This document shows positions 1 to 11,473 of a stretch of 64,000 nucleotides of DNA, in pieces. A model generated the notes under the pieces. It had not been told where the DNA came from and did no database searches. It worked only from the letters and a program-made list of their open reading frames with translations. The DNA comes from Cristatella mucedo (Eukaryota; Bryozoa; Phylactolaemata; Cristatellidae). Numbering within the stretch: the first letter of the stretch is position 1; each line of letters starts with the position of its first letter. The stretch lies in the NCBI GenBank assembly GCA_009760855.2, contig WPIO01000099.1, forward strand, positions 1,054,001 through 1,118,000. Direction: 5' to 3'. A program made the translations under genes and the position numbers.

Positions 1-104
1 AAAGACCAATACTTGAAATGGCTTACTTCTGCTGAGCTCTAGTACACTAATCACAAGTACATGCTAATCCTCTTAAATGGATAATACTACAGCATGGATT
101 AAAA

Positions 105-195
105 CACATACACACACACACACGCACTGCCAAACACACATACACATGAACACATACTGACACACACATACACACACACACACACGTGTGTGCGT
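105..195. repeat. (CA)n microsatellite, imperfect
   Basis: CACACA runs broken by TACACA and GAACACA steps, followed by a short GTGTG segment. Simple repeat with no coding content. Confidence 0.9.
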
Positions 196-604
196 GCTTA
201 TATGCATGCACACGCACTGTTAATGCTCAGCAGGTTGCCAGCAGGTAGCCTTGGGTGAGCACCGATGAATAATTCAGCTCTTACAAAAGTAGATTGACTA
301 GAGAGGTGCTATTACAACAGCCTGGGCCAATGGAAACACACCAGCTTTAGCATGTGCCCATTCGGTCAAAGTTAGTGCTCTTTTGACCAATGCTAGCATT
401 GCCTCAGTTTCCACGGCTGAAGCCAATCGGGTGGTGGTAAAGCTGTATTCTGAGTAAAATCAAAACTTGTAGTAGATAGATCTAGAATGGTGGAACGTTT
501 TCATAGATCGAGCTGCCAGCTCTGCCGTCTGGTTATTTGCCTTGGCAGTGAGCTTGGCACGGCAGGAATTTTGATGTTTTGATGTAGGATGGTAGCCAAG
601 CCTA

Positions 605-712
605 GGTTCTCACTTCCTCTTTGTTGTGTGAGATGAAGTGTATTGGCTACGAATGCGTACCGAAAGCCGCTTAGGCTGTGAGTGCTCTATACAAAACTCT
701 CTTACCCAAACA
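605..712 (+). mobile_element. LINE-B 3' fragment
   Basis: Matches the LINE-B tail seen at 11320-11410 and 13580-13670: a CTTCCTCTTTGTTG-like start, then GAATGCGTACCGAAAGCCGC and CTTAGGCTGTGAGTGC. It abuts the LINE-A copy that follows. Confidence 0.7.
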
Positions 713-1255
713 GTTTATTCCCACTGTCCTGCTCCTACGTTTCATTAATCTGCTGCTGCCCTGCCCAACTAACATAATTAATATGTCATTAGCCTCAGGT
801 CATGTCCAAGCATCTTTCAAAAAAAGCTGTAGTCAGGCCATTTCTCAAAAAAGCATCACTAGACCAAGAGAACTTAAGCAACTACCGCCCAGTTTCCCTT
901 CTACCATTCCTATCGAAGACACTGGAACGGGTCGTGGCGGACCTGCTGAACTCATATATTGAAACTTCAAACCTTGCTAATAAGTTCCAGTCTGGCTTTA
1001 GAGCTAATCACTACACAGAGTCAGTATTGCTTAGGGTGTACAATGACCTACTTCGGAATGCAGACATAGGTAGAGTGTCTGCTTGTTTTGCTCGATCTTT
1101 CGGCAGCTTTCGATACTATCAATCACAAAGTTCTTCTAGAGCGCCTCTCGTCTCGCCTAGGCATCACTAGCACTGCTCTGCAATGGTTCAGATCATATCT
1201 CAGTGGGAGTCTACAGAGTAATGATGTGAACGGACAAAGATCATCCGAGGTACCT

Positions 1256-1325
1256 TTGCAGCAAATGTAAAGCGCCTAGAAAGAGATTAAGTTCTCTGAG
1301 GGCGCTTTATCAAGTGTATTATTAT
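1256..1325 (+). mobile_element. 70 bp LINE-A tail-only insertion inside LINE-A
   Basis: The reading frame SSEVPL...KYGV of the host LINE is broken by a piece holding only the LINE-A hairpin (AAAGCGCC ... GGCGCTTT) and an ATT tail. TACCT occurs on both sides (1251-1255 and 1326-1330), as expected for a target-site duplication. It shows how short a LINE-A insertion can be. Confidence 0.85.
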
Positions 1326-1505
1326 TACCTCTGAAATATGGGGTATCTCAGGGCTCTGTGCTAGGTCCGGTTCTTTTCACGGTTTATACTCTCCCTCTTA
1401 CTGATGTGATTGCCAAGCACAATCTATCTAGGCTTTCACTTCTACACAGATGACACTCAGTTCTACCTTTGCTTTGATCCCTCCCAGCCTTCGAGCACCT
1501 CGAAC

Positions 1506-2919
1506 GGTACTAGGACGAAATGTCCCCGGACATAATGTCCCTGACTAAATGTCCCAGGACAAAATGTCCCCATACAAAAACGTCCGGGACAAAATGTCCC
1601 CACACGTTACAATAAATTAATCATATTCATGTTATTTTAAATATATAATAATTAATAGGATTTGATATTTCACCAATAAAATGTAGCATGTAAAGTTTTA
1701 ATATTTAATGAAGAATAAAGAGAGATTACTTGTGATCATCAGACTCGACATATACATGTGCAGTTAATCAAAGGCCTCTTTAAATGAAGTCATCTTTAGT
1801 TAATCAAAGGCCTCTTTAAATGAAGCCATGTGCCATAGTCTTATTAATCAAGCAAACTTGAACGATAAGATATCAAAGTTTACAGTTATATTTACTAATG
1901 AATGGCTTCTGATTCACTGTAAACGTATAAATATGTGGAGGTTACAGTGAAGGTTATCTTACTAAAAACTGTTAGTTATAGTAGGTGATAGATGTGCAGT
2001 GTAATAAATAATTTACAGGATTTCGAGGTGATTAGTATTTATATAACTGTAAATGTAATTCGAATGTTTAATAAAACTCAAAAAAAATAATTAAGGAAGA
2101 TGCTGAAATTCATAACGCCACAGAAGGGAACAAGGAAGCTTGTAGTTGGAGGATTCTTATTCACGAAGCATAGAAATGGTGCAGATGGAAAATAAATGTG
2201 GCGTTGCGAGGACCGAAACAAAATGGTGTGCGAATTCATATTCTGAATAATGCAGTTTTTGAGGAGCTTACAGATGATGATGATTATCGTAATATGGATG
2301 TCATTCTGGACTACGTTGAGGACAATTTTGTCGGGAGACAGAGGCGAAACAGAAGAACTCCACCAAGGTTTGAACTTACGCTGTGGAACCAATACGACCG
2401 CGTCCTTAATAAAATACATCGTAGCAATAATGCAGTCGAAGGATGGCATAACAGCTTCAACAACTCAGTTGGAATTACACATCCAACTGCGATTGCCTTA
2501 TCAAAGAAAATCAAAATGGAACAACACAGCATGGCACTGTTTCGCAGACAACTGAAACTTGGACAACCACAGAGAAAAAAACGCAAGACGTACAAGCAAG
2601 TAGATGAAGCCTTGTTCACCGTGGTTTCTGATTACTACAACCGTGTCAGAATGCAGTATCTTACTGACATTTCTAGAATCCTTAGAATTGATGTTGTATG
2701 AGAAGAGACTGTCTCCAAATAACTGGAGATAACTTCCTACTCTTTTATATTTATTTCCCTCTTGCTTTTAATAAAATCTGTTCAAAATAACATTAATATT
2801 ACTAATCTTATATCACATGTGGGGACATTTTGTCTGGGACATTTTTGTATGGGGACATTTTGTCAGGGACATTGTGACCGGGACATTTTGGGTCGGGACA
2901 TTTTGTCCTGTCATGCCTA
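1506..2919 (+). mobile_element. MULE-type DNA transposon, internally deleted, with reiterated terminal inverted repeats
   Basis: Inserted in LINE-A, with GAAC flanking both ends (1502-1505, 2920-2923). Each end of about 105 bp carries around six diverged reiterations of a GGGACATTTTGTCC-like motif. At the left end they read as ...AAATGTCCC (1515-1605), and at the right end as GGGACATTTTG... (2821-2907), so the two ends are inverted copies. The interior is AT-rich and has a 36 bp-period direct repeat at 1762-1828. The only coding trace is the transposase C-terminus at 2198-2701, so the element cannot be autonomous. Confidence 0.8.
2198..2701 (+). pseudogene. MULE transposase C-terminal fragment
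   Basis: An open stretch of 167 codons reads VILDYVEDNFVGRQ, then a basic run (RRNRRTPP), then LTLWNQYDRVLNKI and SNNAVEGWHNSFNNSVG, and ends in a lysine-rich tail. The order 'D-Y-x-E-D-x-F/Y-x-G-R ... P-x-F ... W-N-x-Y ... R-x-N-N-A-V/I-E-G-W-H' is typical of the C-terminal end of Mutator-like (MULE) transposases found in many invertebrates. The catalytic DDE core that should lie upstream is absent; before 2198 the DNA is AT-rich and has no matching frame. There is no ATG at the start of the open stretch (it opens with GTG), in keeping with a 5'-deleted relic. The central open stretch is intact, so the loss may be recent or the host may have kept it; relic is the simpler reading. Confidence 0.8.
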
Positions 2920-4078
2920 GAACTCTCTCAACTTCCTTGCTGCATGTATTGATGACATCCACAAATCGAAGGATGCAAATTTTCTTAATTTAAATGATGA
3001 TAAAACTAAATTACTAGTTATGGGCAAACCAAGTGTGATTCAGAAATTGTAAAGGCTGACGCTCAAAATTGGCTCTGCCAGCATATCTCCTGTTGAATCT
3101 GCACGAAATCTAGGTGTCATGTTCCAAAGTGACCTCTCGTTAGACGACCACATCAGCTCTACAATCAAGTCTGCCTACTTTCAGCTATATAACATTGCTA
3201 AAATTCGGGCTTGTATAGAAAAGGATACCACGTCTAAGTTGGTCCATGCATTTGTGACATCCCGTCTTGACATCTGTCACTCACTGCTTGCTGGCCTACC
3301 GGCATGTGCAATCTGTCGATTACAGCTGGTGCAAAACTCTGCAACTAGTCTTGTCTGTCGTAAGCTTCAAAGTTGCCACATCACACCACTTCTTGCCGAC
3401 CTGCACTGGCTACCAGCCAAGCAACGGGTCGACTTCAAGGTTTTGGCTCACTTTTAGGTCCCTCTATTCTTTGGCTCCAGCCTACCTATCAGATCTACTC
3501 CCCCACCAGGCCAAGCACAGCACCACCTGCTTTTTGGAATCTTCCTGTTTACCTATACCTCGTACAAACTTCAAATCCTTTGGAGACTGTGCATTTAGTT
3601 CGGATGCTCCCAAAGCCTGGAACTGCCTCTCGACTTGCGTCACAACATCCCCTGACTTGACCATTTTTAAAAAGAACTTTAAAACGTACCTGTATAGAAC
3701 AGCATTTAGTGTGTCCCTGTGATTTGTCCTTTATGTGCTTATGCGTGCTGACACCGTGCATGCTGCTACTAACAATACTTGCATGCTGACCCTGTGCATG
3801 TCACCCCTAGTCATGTTATTCGTGTTATTTATCTAGCATGATACCACTCACCATTCAATCGTGTTTCCCTTTGCAGCAAATGTAAAGCGCCTAGAAAGTT
3901 ATTGAGTTCTCTGAGGGTGCCTTATCAAGTGCATTATTATTATAACAGTATTTGTGGATTTTTGGAGTTACAGATAAAGATTCAAGTAAATTATTTGGAC
4001 GTTGAAACGTTCGCAAAGACGGCAGAGTGACGCCCGAAAACATTTCTCCAATTCATTTGCCATGTTACTGGGGCTCAC

Positions 4079-4302
4079 CTCGAGAAACATATTCGATATG
4101 CAGTGATCTCGAGAGGGACGACACAAAGCTCTTGGTAGACGAGTAAACCGAAGCCGGGTACGTTTGGTGCCCTTCACCAAGAAACGAGCTTACGTTGATG
4201 ATGGCGCCTTTTTCTTTCGAAACCATTTTTGGAAGCAAGATGCTGGTCATCGAGAGCGTGGCTAAAGCATTGCAGTTGAGCATCAAAGGATATAACCTCT
4301 CC
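4079..4302 (-). CDS. HSDL1: Short-chain dehydrogenase (HSDL1/HSD17B12-like), exon 3
   Basis: The exon begins after a minus-strand acceptor CTTGACAG (AG at 4304-4303), enters in phase 2 (completing an Arg codon left open by exon 2), and ends at 4079 before the donor GTGAGC (4078-4073) in phase 1. It encodes about residues 152-226. It holds the end of the Rossmann fold and the catalytic part: Asn near residue 163, INVSS with the catalytic Ser (190/191), and YSSTK with the catalytic Tyr 205 and Lys 209. The conserved LLPKMV...KGAIINVSS and HIEYVSRG blocks match HSD17B12 and HSDL1. The Tyr is kept, whereas vertebrate HSDL1 is described as inactive through loss of this Tyr, so an active enzyme is possible here. 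The C-terminal exon(s) are not found between 1 and 4060 and probably lie beyond the window. Confidence 0.85.
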
Positions 4303-4381
4303 CTGTCAAGAGGAAACAGAAGATTGCTTGCAGTTCAGAATCAAAGGATATAACCTCTCCCTGTCAAGAGGAAACAGAAGA
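4270..4381. repeat. 58 bp tandem duplication across the exon 3 splice acceptor
   Basis: A 42 bp block at 4282-4323 recurs exactly at 4340-4381 (offset 58), and the preceding TTGCAGTT also recurs. The duplicated unit holds the CTTGACAG acceptor plus the first 21 nt of exon 3 on the minus strand, so there are two identical candidate acceptors 58 nt apart. The proximal one keeps the frame. Confidence 0.9.
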
Positions 4382-5540
4382 CAGAGTTGCTAATTTGCAC
4401 ATGCCAAACATCTCATAGCCAAAAGCTGCAAGAAAACTGTGCTGCTACTGTGCTTTTTGAAGAAGGCAGATAGAGCAAAAGGCAAAGAGAGCCCAGAATT
4501 AGTTCAAAAGTCCTACACCGTTAGCTCTCAGTCTTTGAGTCCAGAACCGCTGAGGCCTATATAAGCGCTTTTTTTTTATTCTGAAGGCCTTTGATCATGG
4601 AATCTCGAGACGCCTTAGCAAACAGTGCCAACAGCCACAACTTTCTCAGAGAGGCTGCATAGGATGAACAAAGCAGATAGCTAGTAAACATTACTCTGTC
4701 GACTCGCAAGCCTTGTCGAACGGAAGAATATCGTAAGTCTTTGTACGACAAACGCAAAACGAGGGTCCAAGCTGGCACTGAAGAGGCCCATGAATTAAGC
4801 AGAGCGTCCTAGGCTTGGCCTTACGTTTGTGCCCCTCTCTTTACACCTTCAGGTTTAGTCACATTCGTCGGGTTGCATCCGACCCACACTAAGTGGACGA
4901 CAGTAAAAGAAAGTTCTGACAATTTACTCTGAGCTTACTCCTAAAAGTTAGAGAATCGTCAAATGACATCTTGAACTCTTAACTACTTGGAGTGGAGACT
5001 GGTCGTAGTGTGTTCTATGGCTTCCCATTGAGCTACAAAGCAAGCAGGAGGCAAGTGCCTTCAGTGAAAAGCTCAAATGCTGACTGATTGTAAATTCTGT
5101 GAGACGATGACATCCGTGGCAGCAGTGATAGCTGGTGCCTCTACCAATCATAGCTAAAACCATGTTTTGCAGATTTGAGAAACAAATGCAAGTGGAAGCC
5201 CAAAAGATCTGTTTTAGGACAGCCTATCGACTGAAAGCCAAATGTTGGCATCAAAGTAGAAACAGATCAGCTGTGTTTGTGTTTCTCTCTGAAATGACTG
5301 TGTACCAACCCCTAGACATGGCAGAAGAATTTTCTTCAGCAAAATCTTCTATATTTCTATTTTTTATGAAGAACATCGCATGTGTAGGTCAAATAAAAAC
5401 AGAAGGAGGCGAGCACTGTGAATAATCGATGACAGCAGTCATAACTTAAAATACTACTACGTCTTCTATGCGCTTGGGCACATCCCCGACGGCCAACAGC
5501 ATGTGGTTATGTTCCCATAGATCATGCTTAAGAGTTTTAC

Positions 5541-5802
5541 CTGTCAGGAACATCCAGGAAATCACCTGGAGGGGCTATCATGCCCACATTGTTAACAAGA
5601 ATGCCGACGTCGATGTTGATTAGCTGCTGCTCAATAAGTGAGTAGAGCTCAGGGCCTCGAGTGAAGTCAGCCTGAATGACCTTGGTTTCGACCTTGTACT
5701 TGCCGGCAATAAACGCAGCAACCTCTGCTAGCTTGGACGGTGTCCTGCTGATCAGCACGATGTTCAGACCCTTTGCAGCAAGCTGTTCTGCATATTGTCG
5801 GC
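5541..5802 (-). CDS. HSDL1: Short-chain dehydrogenase (HSDL1/HSD17B12-like), exon 2
   Basis: The minus-strand acceptor is CTATAG (AG at 5804-5803) and the donor is GTAAAA (5540-5535). The exon enters in phase 1, completing the third Gly of the cofactor motif, and leaves in phase 2. It encodes about residues 65-152: RQYAEQLAAKGLNIVLISR after the TGxxxGIG motif, KYKVETKVIQADF with the acidic residue contacting the adenine ring, and DVGILVNNVG (NNVG at 135-138, the adenine-stabilising motif of classical SDRs). Spacing and wording match HSDL1 slightly better than HSD17B12 (GLNI-LISR, ADF-x-x-G-x-E-x-Y). The family acts on NADP(H)-linked steroid or 3-ketoacyl substrates; HSD17B12 is an ER membrane 3-ketoacyl-CoA reductase. 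The substrate here cannot be read from sequence. Confidence 0.88.
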
Positions 5803-6290
5803 CTATAGCAGACCATCAAAAATTTGGTAAGAAAGATAACACTGTGGAACTCCACTAAACAAAACAATTATTAATTATTAGCAGATAAGCAGGGAAGCCT
5901 CAGAAGAATGCCAGAATTAAACGGTACACACATTTCGCCTTTTTCCAGATGTGCAATATAATACAGATTGATAGATAAATAGATAGAGAGCAACATATAG
6001 ATACAGGGAGAGACCCATAACCTGGCTTGATCACAGATATTGAATTGCAAAGCTCTAACCTAATGTAATGTATCTCTGTCTGTAACTCCACAAAGTCATA
6101 AAGACTAACTAGAGACAATGCCCAGCACAGACCCAAGAGCAGACAAACCCTAAAAATATCAGTGGCTAATACGATAAAGGTAGTTGCTAAACTGGATAGC
6201 TAAGTAAAAGCACATTGAGCATACGAGTCTTTTGGCTGTATGCAGCAGACAACCGGCTGACAGAATTGGCGGTTCATGGAGAGTCAAGTT

Positions 6291-6397
6291 GTATGTATGT
6301 ATGTATGTATGCATGCATGCATGCATGCATGTATGTATGTATGTATGTATGTATGTATGTATGTATGTATGTATGTATGTATGTATGTATGTATGTG
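6291..6397. repeat. (GTAT)n tetranucleotide microsatellite with a GCAT core
   Basis: About 27 units of GTAT, with a block of GCAT variants near 6310-6330. Lies in the first coding intron of the HSDL1-like gene. Confidence 0.95.
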
Positions 6398-6439
6398 TCT
6401 CAGCTGGTAGCTTCACAAAACCACAAAAACTATGTGGCT

Positions 6440-6900
6440 GTTATACACACAGCCTAGGAGGCTTTCGGTACGTATTCGGTAGCCAACCGACTTCATCTCA
6501 CAAACAAAGAAAAAGTGAGAAGCATAGCTGAGTCAGGAGATCAGTTGAGGAAGTGAATAACATGGAAGTAGCAGCTCAGGACGGCTTGAAAGGATGTGTC
6601 GTAGTCGGCAGCAGGAGAATAAACGTGGTTGCATAAGAATCGTGAAAGTGAGTTCTACAGTCTAGGACTTGAGGTGCAAAAACTACTGTAGCCAATGTTT
6701 TTTTTGCATGGGAATGGAATTGTTCATACAGGACCTAATGGCATGAGGAGGCTGGAACTGGTGCAGTAGTTCAGCTAGGCTGATGTAGGAGGAGCCAAAC
6801 TGAAGTTGATCGGAGATCGAGGCAGCTACTACTATCCCAAGGAAAGCTGAGTTCAATCGTCAAAGCACAAAAAGTAAAAGTATCGTATACCGAACATCAC
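6440..6900 (-). mobile_element. LINE-B 3' fragment
   Basis: The complement matches the LINE-B tail: CAGCCTAGGAGGCTTTCGGT is the reverse of the GAAAGCCGCTTAGGCTG block, followed by CAGCTCAGGACGGCTTGAAA and GTCGGCAGCAGGAGAATA as at 60297-60345. Strongly diverged after about 6800. Confidence 0.75.
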
Positions 6901-8093
6901 CCCTACCTTAGCTGCTTCGGATTTTACAGCTCGACCAAGGCATCAATTTACAGCTATGAAATATTGGTCGCCGGTCTGAGTCTTAAGATCTTTATTTTGG
7001 AGAGGGCTAGGTCAGCAAGCCACTGATAATTTGTGGTAGGCTAAACGTCATTTGAGACAAACCATGCTACATTTAGCTAGCAAGGTGACTGGGTGTGACT
7101 CATTCATTTCCTGCACCACCAGCTACAAGAGGTGCAACACAGGGGCAGGACTTGTCCAACTTTTAAAGTGGCACAGGAAAGATTATGTTCAGCTAGTGGT
7201 AAATCCCAAGGAGGGAACAATTTGCTAGTCTAAAGAAGGACAGAAACAAAGCAAAACGAATGCTTTAATATTCAAAAGATTTTACTTGTTTGTCGAGGTC
7301 TTTTAATTCTAGCAAGATGTTTTTGGCACCACTTTGCCTCTACAAACATCAAAGCCTCCGCATTAATTATGCACGTCTCGTGTGGGAATGACAATTTGAC
7401 ATATTTTCTTGGCATCCAGCAATAAGAGAAATGCATTTGTCAAGTTAATTTTGGGAGCTACGAGTAAAGCCCATCTATTTGTTAGCAACTCGGTGTGACG
7501 TGACTTTTGCATGCAGAAGAGCCACATTACTTTAACTGCTCGAGTTTTTATTTTATGTCATCGATAAAAGCTTCTGATAAATCAGAGAAAGGATTATGGG
7601 TGCAAATCAGGAAGCCCAATTTCGAAGACACTGCAAAACTTATTTGAGCTTTTTGAACTCAATGAATAAAACGCCTGGACCTGATTTGTATGCGGCCACG
7701 CACAGCAGGATACAACTCAAGCATAAATATGCCCAGCTTAACATGCTAGTAGAACCGGAAGCTAACTAGGGCTGGTTGAACAGCTGGGCACCTAAAGGCA
7801 CGAATGAAGACCATACGACGTTCGCAGAGTTTTCTCTCTTCAAATAAGCACAGGGTTGCCGGGATTGTCAGCAGAGCTGAGGGTGCAAATCTTCAGAAAT
7901 CTTCTGTGGAGTCACAGACATCAGCATACAAGGAAGGCATGTGTCTACGGGTCCCATTCTAACCAACAGAACGATGTGAGACGTGCTCGTGTCTATACGA
8001 TTTGCCAAGTCCACGTTGTGGTCGCAGGTGTGGGTTGATGTGACTGTACAGATTGAAACCGAAGGTTGCCTATGTGACTAGCAAATACATCAA

Positions 8094-8172
8094 TGCAGCA
8101 AATGCAAAGCACCTAGAAAGAGATTGAGTTCTCTGAGGGTGCTTTACCAAGTGTATTATTATTATTATTACT
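8094..8172 (+). mobile_element. LINE-A tail-only insertion
   Basis: Only GCAGCAAATGCAAAGCACCT, the AGAGATTGAGTTCTCTGAGG core and a TTATTATT tail. No reverse-transcriptase sequence precedes it. Confidence 0.85.
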
Positions 8173-9008
8173 GACTGCTTTGATTACTAGCATGAATGCC
8201 GACATCTCAGGCATGCAATGTTGAGAGAGGACATGCCGAAGTTTCAGTAAAAAAACCCACACTAACCTTCAGCGAACAAGCTAACAAAGTCTAAAGAGGC
8301 ACCCGAGGACAGCCACGTGTTCCCTAGGGCTACGGAATGGGACGAAGCCAGCGTGGTTCTCGATACAGCCACACCAGATTAAGGCTGAGCATTTCCAGCG
8401 TGCTCAGCCGTTCAGCTAAGGCACAGATTATACAGCGAAGATAATTCATAGCTAAGTTCTTTGACAGGCAGCTGTTTTGATGAAAGGCATGACCAACTCA
8501 TGGATGGCGAGTCGACATGAAAGCTGAATCACTAGAATCAGCTATGGCTGAGTAGTAAATCAACCATCAATATCCAAGTTATGATGAATGGTAGTTTTTT
8601 TTCTAGAACGTGCCGATTCGATGAAAGTACACAAGCAAGAGATCGTGAGATCACGTGACTCGAAAAACTTTCTAACAGCAGCAGCAGGAAGAGGGCGAGC
8701 AGGACGAGGAAGGAGAATACAGTAACAAGGAAGGAGTGCCTGTACAAAAATGGATGGCCTGAAAGTCCCCGGAAAAAGTTCCCGTGCGAGGCCACAGCCT
8801 GGACGGCAGGAGCCTGCACGGACGGGTGTGGTTGGATGACTAGGAGCTCTCGGCAGTCTTGGAAAGCCCTAGAAGTCAAAGGCACAAGCCGGTAGCCATA
8901 GCACGACGCCAGAGCCAAGCAAAGAAGCTGAGGAGGCAAACAACAGTGGTCCGGCAGCGGATGCAGCGTGACGGCAGCAGATGTCCAGAGCATGCGACCA
9001 TGCCTTAC

Positions 9009-9201
9009 CTATCCCGTCGGTAGCACCAGTTACCACGGCCCAGGAGCCATAGCTCCTAAAATGAAAGCTATCGCCAAAGACGAAGTAGGTCGTCAGTAGC
9101 AACAAGGTCCGGTACAAAAGCTTCGATATCTTGAAGAGCAGGAAAGCAGTGCCAAAGTGATATAGGGCGTCATAAAAGACCTCTGCTGATGTAGCGATCA
9201 T
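9009..9201 (-). CDS. HSDL1: Short-chain dehydrogenase (HSDL1/HSD17B12-like), first coding exon
   Basis: Starts at ATG 9201-9199 and runs to the donor GTAAGG (9008-9003), giving 64 codons plus one base (phase 1). The product starts [16 protein letters not shown], has a hydrophobic stretch at residues 17-43 that could be a membrane anchor (HSD17B12 relatives sit in the ER membrane), then [15 protein letters not shown], which carries the TGxxxGIG dinucleotide-binding motif (58-65). The next exon completes the last Gly. Just upstream on the same strand is GTTGCAG followed by GCTACTGTACC and the ATG, so this exon probably begins at 9212 after a 5' UTR intron whose pyrimidine tract is the long CT microsatellite. 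No better upstream ATG is seen. Confidence 0.88.
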
Positions 9202-9212
9202 GGTACAGTAGC

Positions 9213-9539
<327 letters not shown>

Positions 9540-10167
9540 ATAATGATATTCCACATGCACTAAGGGTCACAAGCTTGTTGCTGTAAGAATTAGGATGCAT
9601 AACCTTTGAGCTTGGATATTTGAGCTGTTGAATACGAAGAAACCTGTGATCTGTGATGCATGGCAGTGCTAGTTTGGTCACTCAGTGGTGCATGACCATT
9701 TGACCATGACCGTAACCACTGGGTCATTTGTATGACCCGAGCCACAGGCACACCAAGGTAAACTCACGAAGAAAGTGTAGTTGCTGCTAAAGCTAAAACC
9801 AGATGTAGCGGCACACATTCAAACGACTCAAATTTAAGCTGAACAATTTTTTCAACTATTACAAAGTTGGAAACATTTACTGCTCAGATTGTCGACAGCC
9901 GACGCTAATTTAAAGCCTTGTTGTGGGAGAGAGGACTGCGATAAGATACAATACTGAGCATAGCATCCAGCAAAGCATCGGCTATAGCTTGGGCAGATTG
10001 CTGCTTTGCCCATGCAGTTCAGTACTCATACGATATTTCTTTTTTAAAGTAGGTGCCTTTTAGCAGTCAATTCATTAATGCCCGCTGCAAGCAGGCCGAA
10101 CACTTCTAGCTTTTATCTACAGATATCTCCATTAGGCTATTGAATAACCTAATGTACTTAGAACGAC

Positions 10168-10262
10168 ATATAGGGATAAGGTGCTAGCCTTATCCGATCG
10201 AGGTCGTGGGCTCGAGCCTGCGGCCATGCACGCAGCTGCAAAGAGATTTAGTTTTCTTAATC
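10168..10262 (+). mobile_element. SINE-A fragment
   Basis: ATAAGGTGCTAGCCTTATC, then GGTCGTGGGCTCGAGCC (box B-like), then a degraded AGAGATTTAGTTTTCTT tail. The first half of the tRNA-like head is missing. Confidence 0.65.
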
Positions 10263-10281
10263 TTCTCGACGAATTATACAT

Positions 10282-10462
<181 letters not shown>

Positions 10463-10727
10463 GTGTAGACAATATAGACACTCAGGGCCTTGTTGATAAG
10501 TTTCATTACCGAAGGGATTGATAAAAACAGAATCTCAGCTGCTAAGAGCATCCTGTGCAGTCCCATGTCTTGATCTTATTATAAGTGCAGTCATATAGTA
10601 GCGGCAGGAAGCAGTTATGGCCACACTCACTAGTTATAGACCATGCTCCAGTGTAAAAGCGGTCCGGTAATTCTCAGCAGGTGTAGCACAGTTGCACTGA
10701 GGGCTGCTTCACAGTACTTATAAAGAG

Positions 10728-10853
10728 TTTTGCATGGCACACTCACAGCCTAAGCGGCTCTTGGTACGCATTCGGTAGCCAACAGTCTTTATCTCATGCA
10801 ACAAAGAGAAAGTGGGAAGCATAGCAGAGTCAGGAGAGCAGTTGAGGCAGTGG
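10728..10853 (-). mobile_element. LINE-B tail in inverted orientation
   Basis: CACTCACAGCCTAAGCGGCT to CAGAGTCAGGAGAGCAGTTG is the complement of the LINE-B tail. It joins directly to a plus-strand LINE-B piece, making an inverted repeat of about 125 bp with 11281-11405. Confidence 0.8.
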
Positions 10854-10854
10854 C

Positions 10855-11473
10855 TGCCAAAGAAAGCCATTAAGCCACTGCAGCTGACTATGAATATGGC
10901 TACGAGGCTAGTTTTCAAGTCCCAGAAGTTTGAGCATTCATCTCCTTTGCTAAAAGAGCTAAGATGGATGCCGGTTGACCAACGGATGCAGAGCAAGGTT
11001 CTTACGCTGACTCACAATGCCCACCACGGCTTAGCTCCTTCGTACCTGGCTAAACTGCTGCATCAGTTTCAGCCCCTTCACGCCCTCAGATCCTGTGTGG
11101 ACAATAAATTAGCTGGTCTATTCCTCCACTTAAAGACCGTTGGCGACAGAAGATTTAGCTCTGCAGGTCCTAGACTGTGGAAATTGCTTACACAATTCTT
11201 ACGCAACGACAACTACTCTCCTACTGCCGACTATGGCACATCCTTTTCAGCGGTCCTGAGCTGCTACTTCCATGCTACTCACTACCTCAACTGCTCTCCT
11301 GACTCTGCTATGTTTCCCACTTTCTCTTTGTTGCATGAGACGAAGTCTGTTGGCTACCGAATGCATACCGAAAGCCGCTTAGGCTGTGAGTGCGCTACAC
11401 AAAACTCTCCTGCATAACACCCACATGGTCACTATGACTTTGTGGAGTTACAGACCGAGATACATTACATTAG
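10855..11473 (+). mobile_element. LINE-B copy, C-terminal RT and tail
   Basis: Reads RLVFKSQKFEHSSPLLKELR, HHGLAPSYLAKLLHQFQPL, LKTVGDRRFSSAGPRLWK and PTADYGTSFSAVLSCYF. The GDRxFSSAGPRLWNxLP motif is the usual C-terminal end of CR1/L2-type ORF2 proteins. The tail ends in GTTACAGACCGAGATACATT. 5'-truncated, non-coding. Confidence 0.85.

Larger units (their letters stand above)
713..3945 (+). mobile_element. LINE-A copy (CR1/L2-like), interrupted by a MULE and by a LINE tail
   Basis: Reverse-transcriptase remnants read in several frames: NLSNYRPVSLLPFLSKTLER, then [32 protein letters not shown], and after 2920 the C-terminal half with NLGVMFQSDLSLDD and PKAWNCLSTCV. The copy is 5'-truncated and ends with the family hairpin (around 3890-3930) and a short ATT run. 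Frameshifts and stops make it inactive. It is split by a 70 bp LINE-A tail at 1256-1325 and by a DNA transposon at 1506-2919. The copy lies 3' of HSDL1-like exon 3, probably within the next intron of that gene. Confidence 0.9.
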
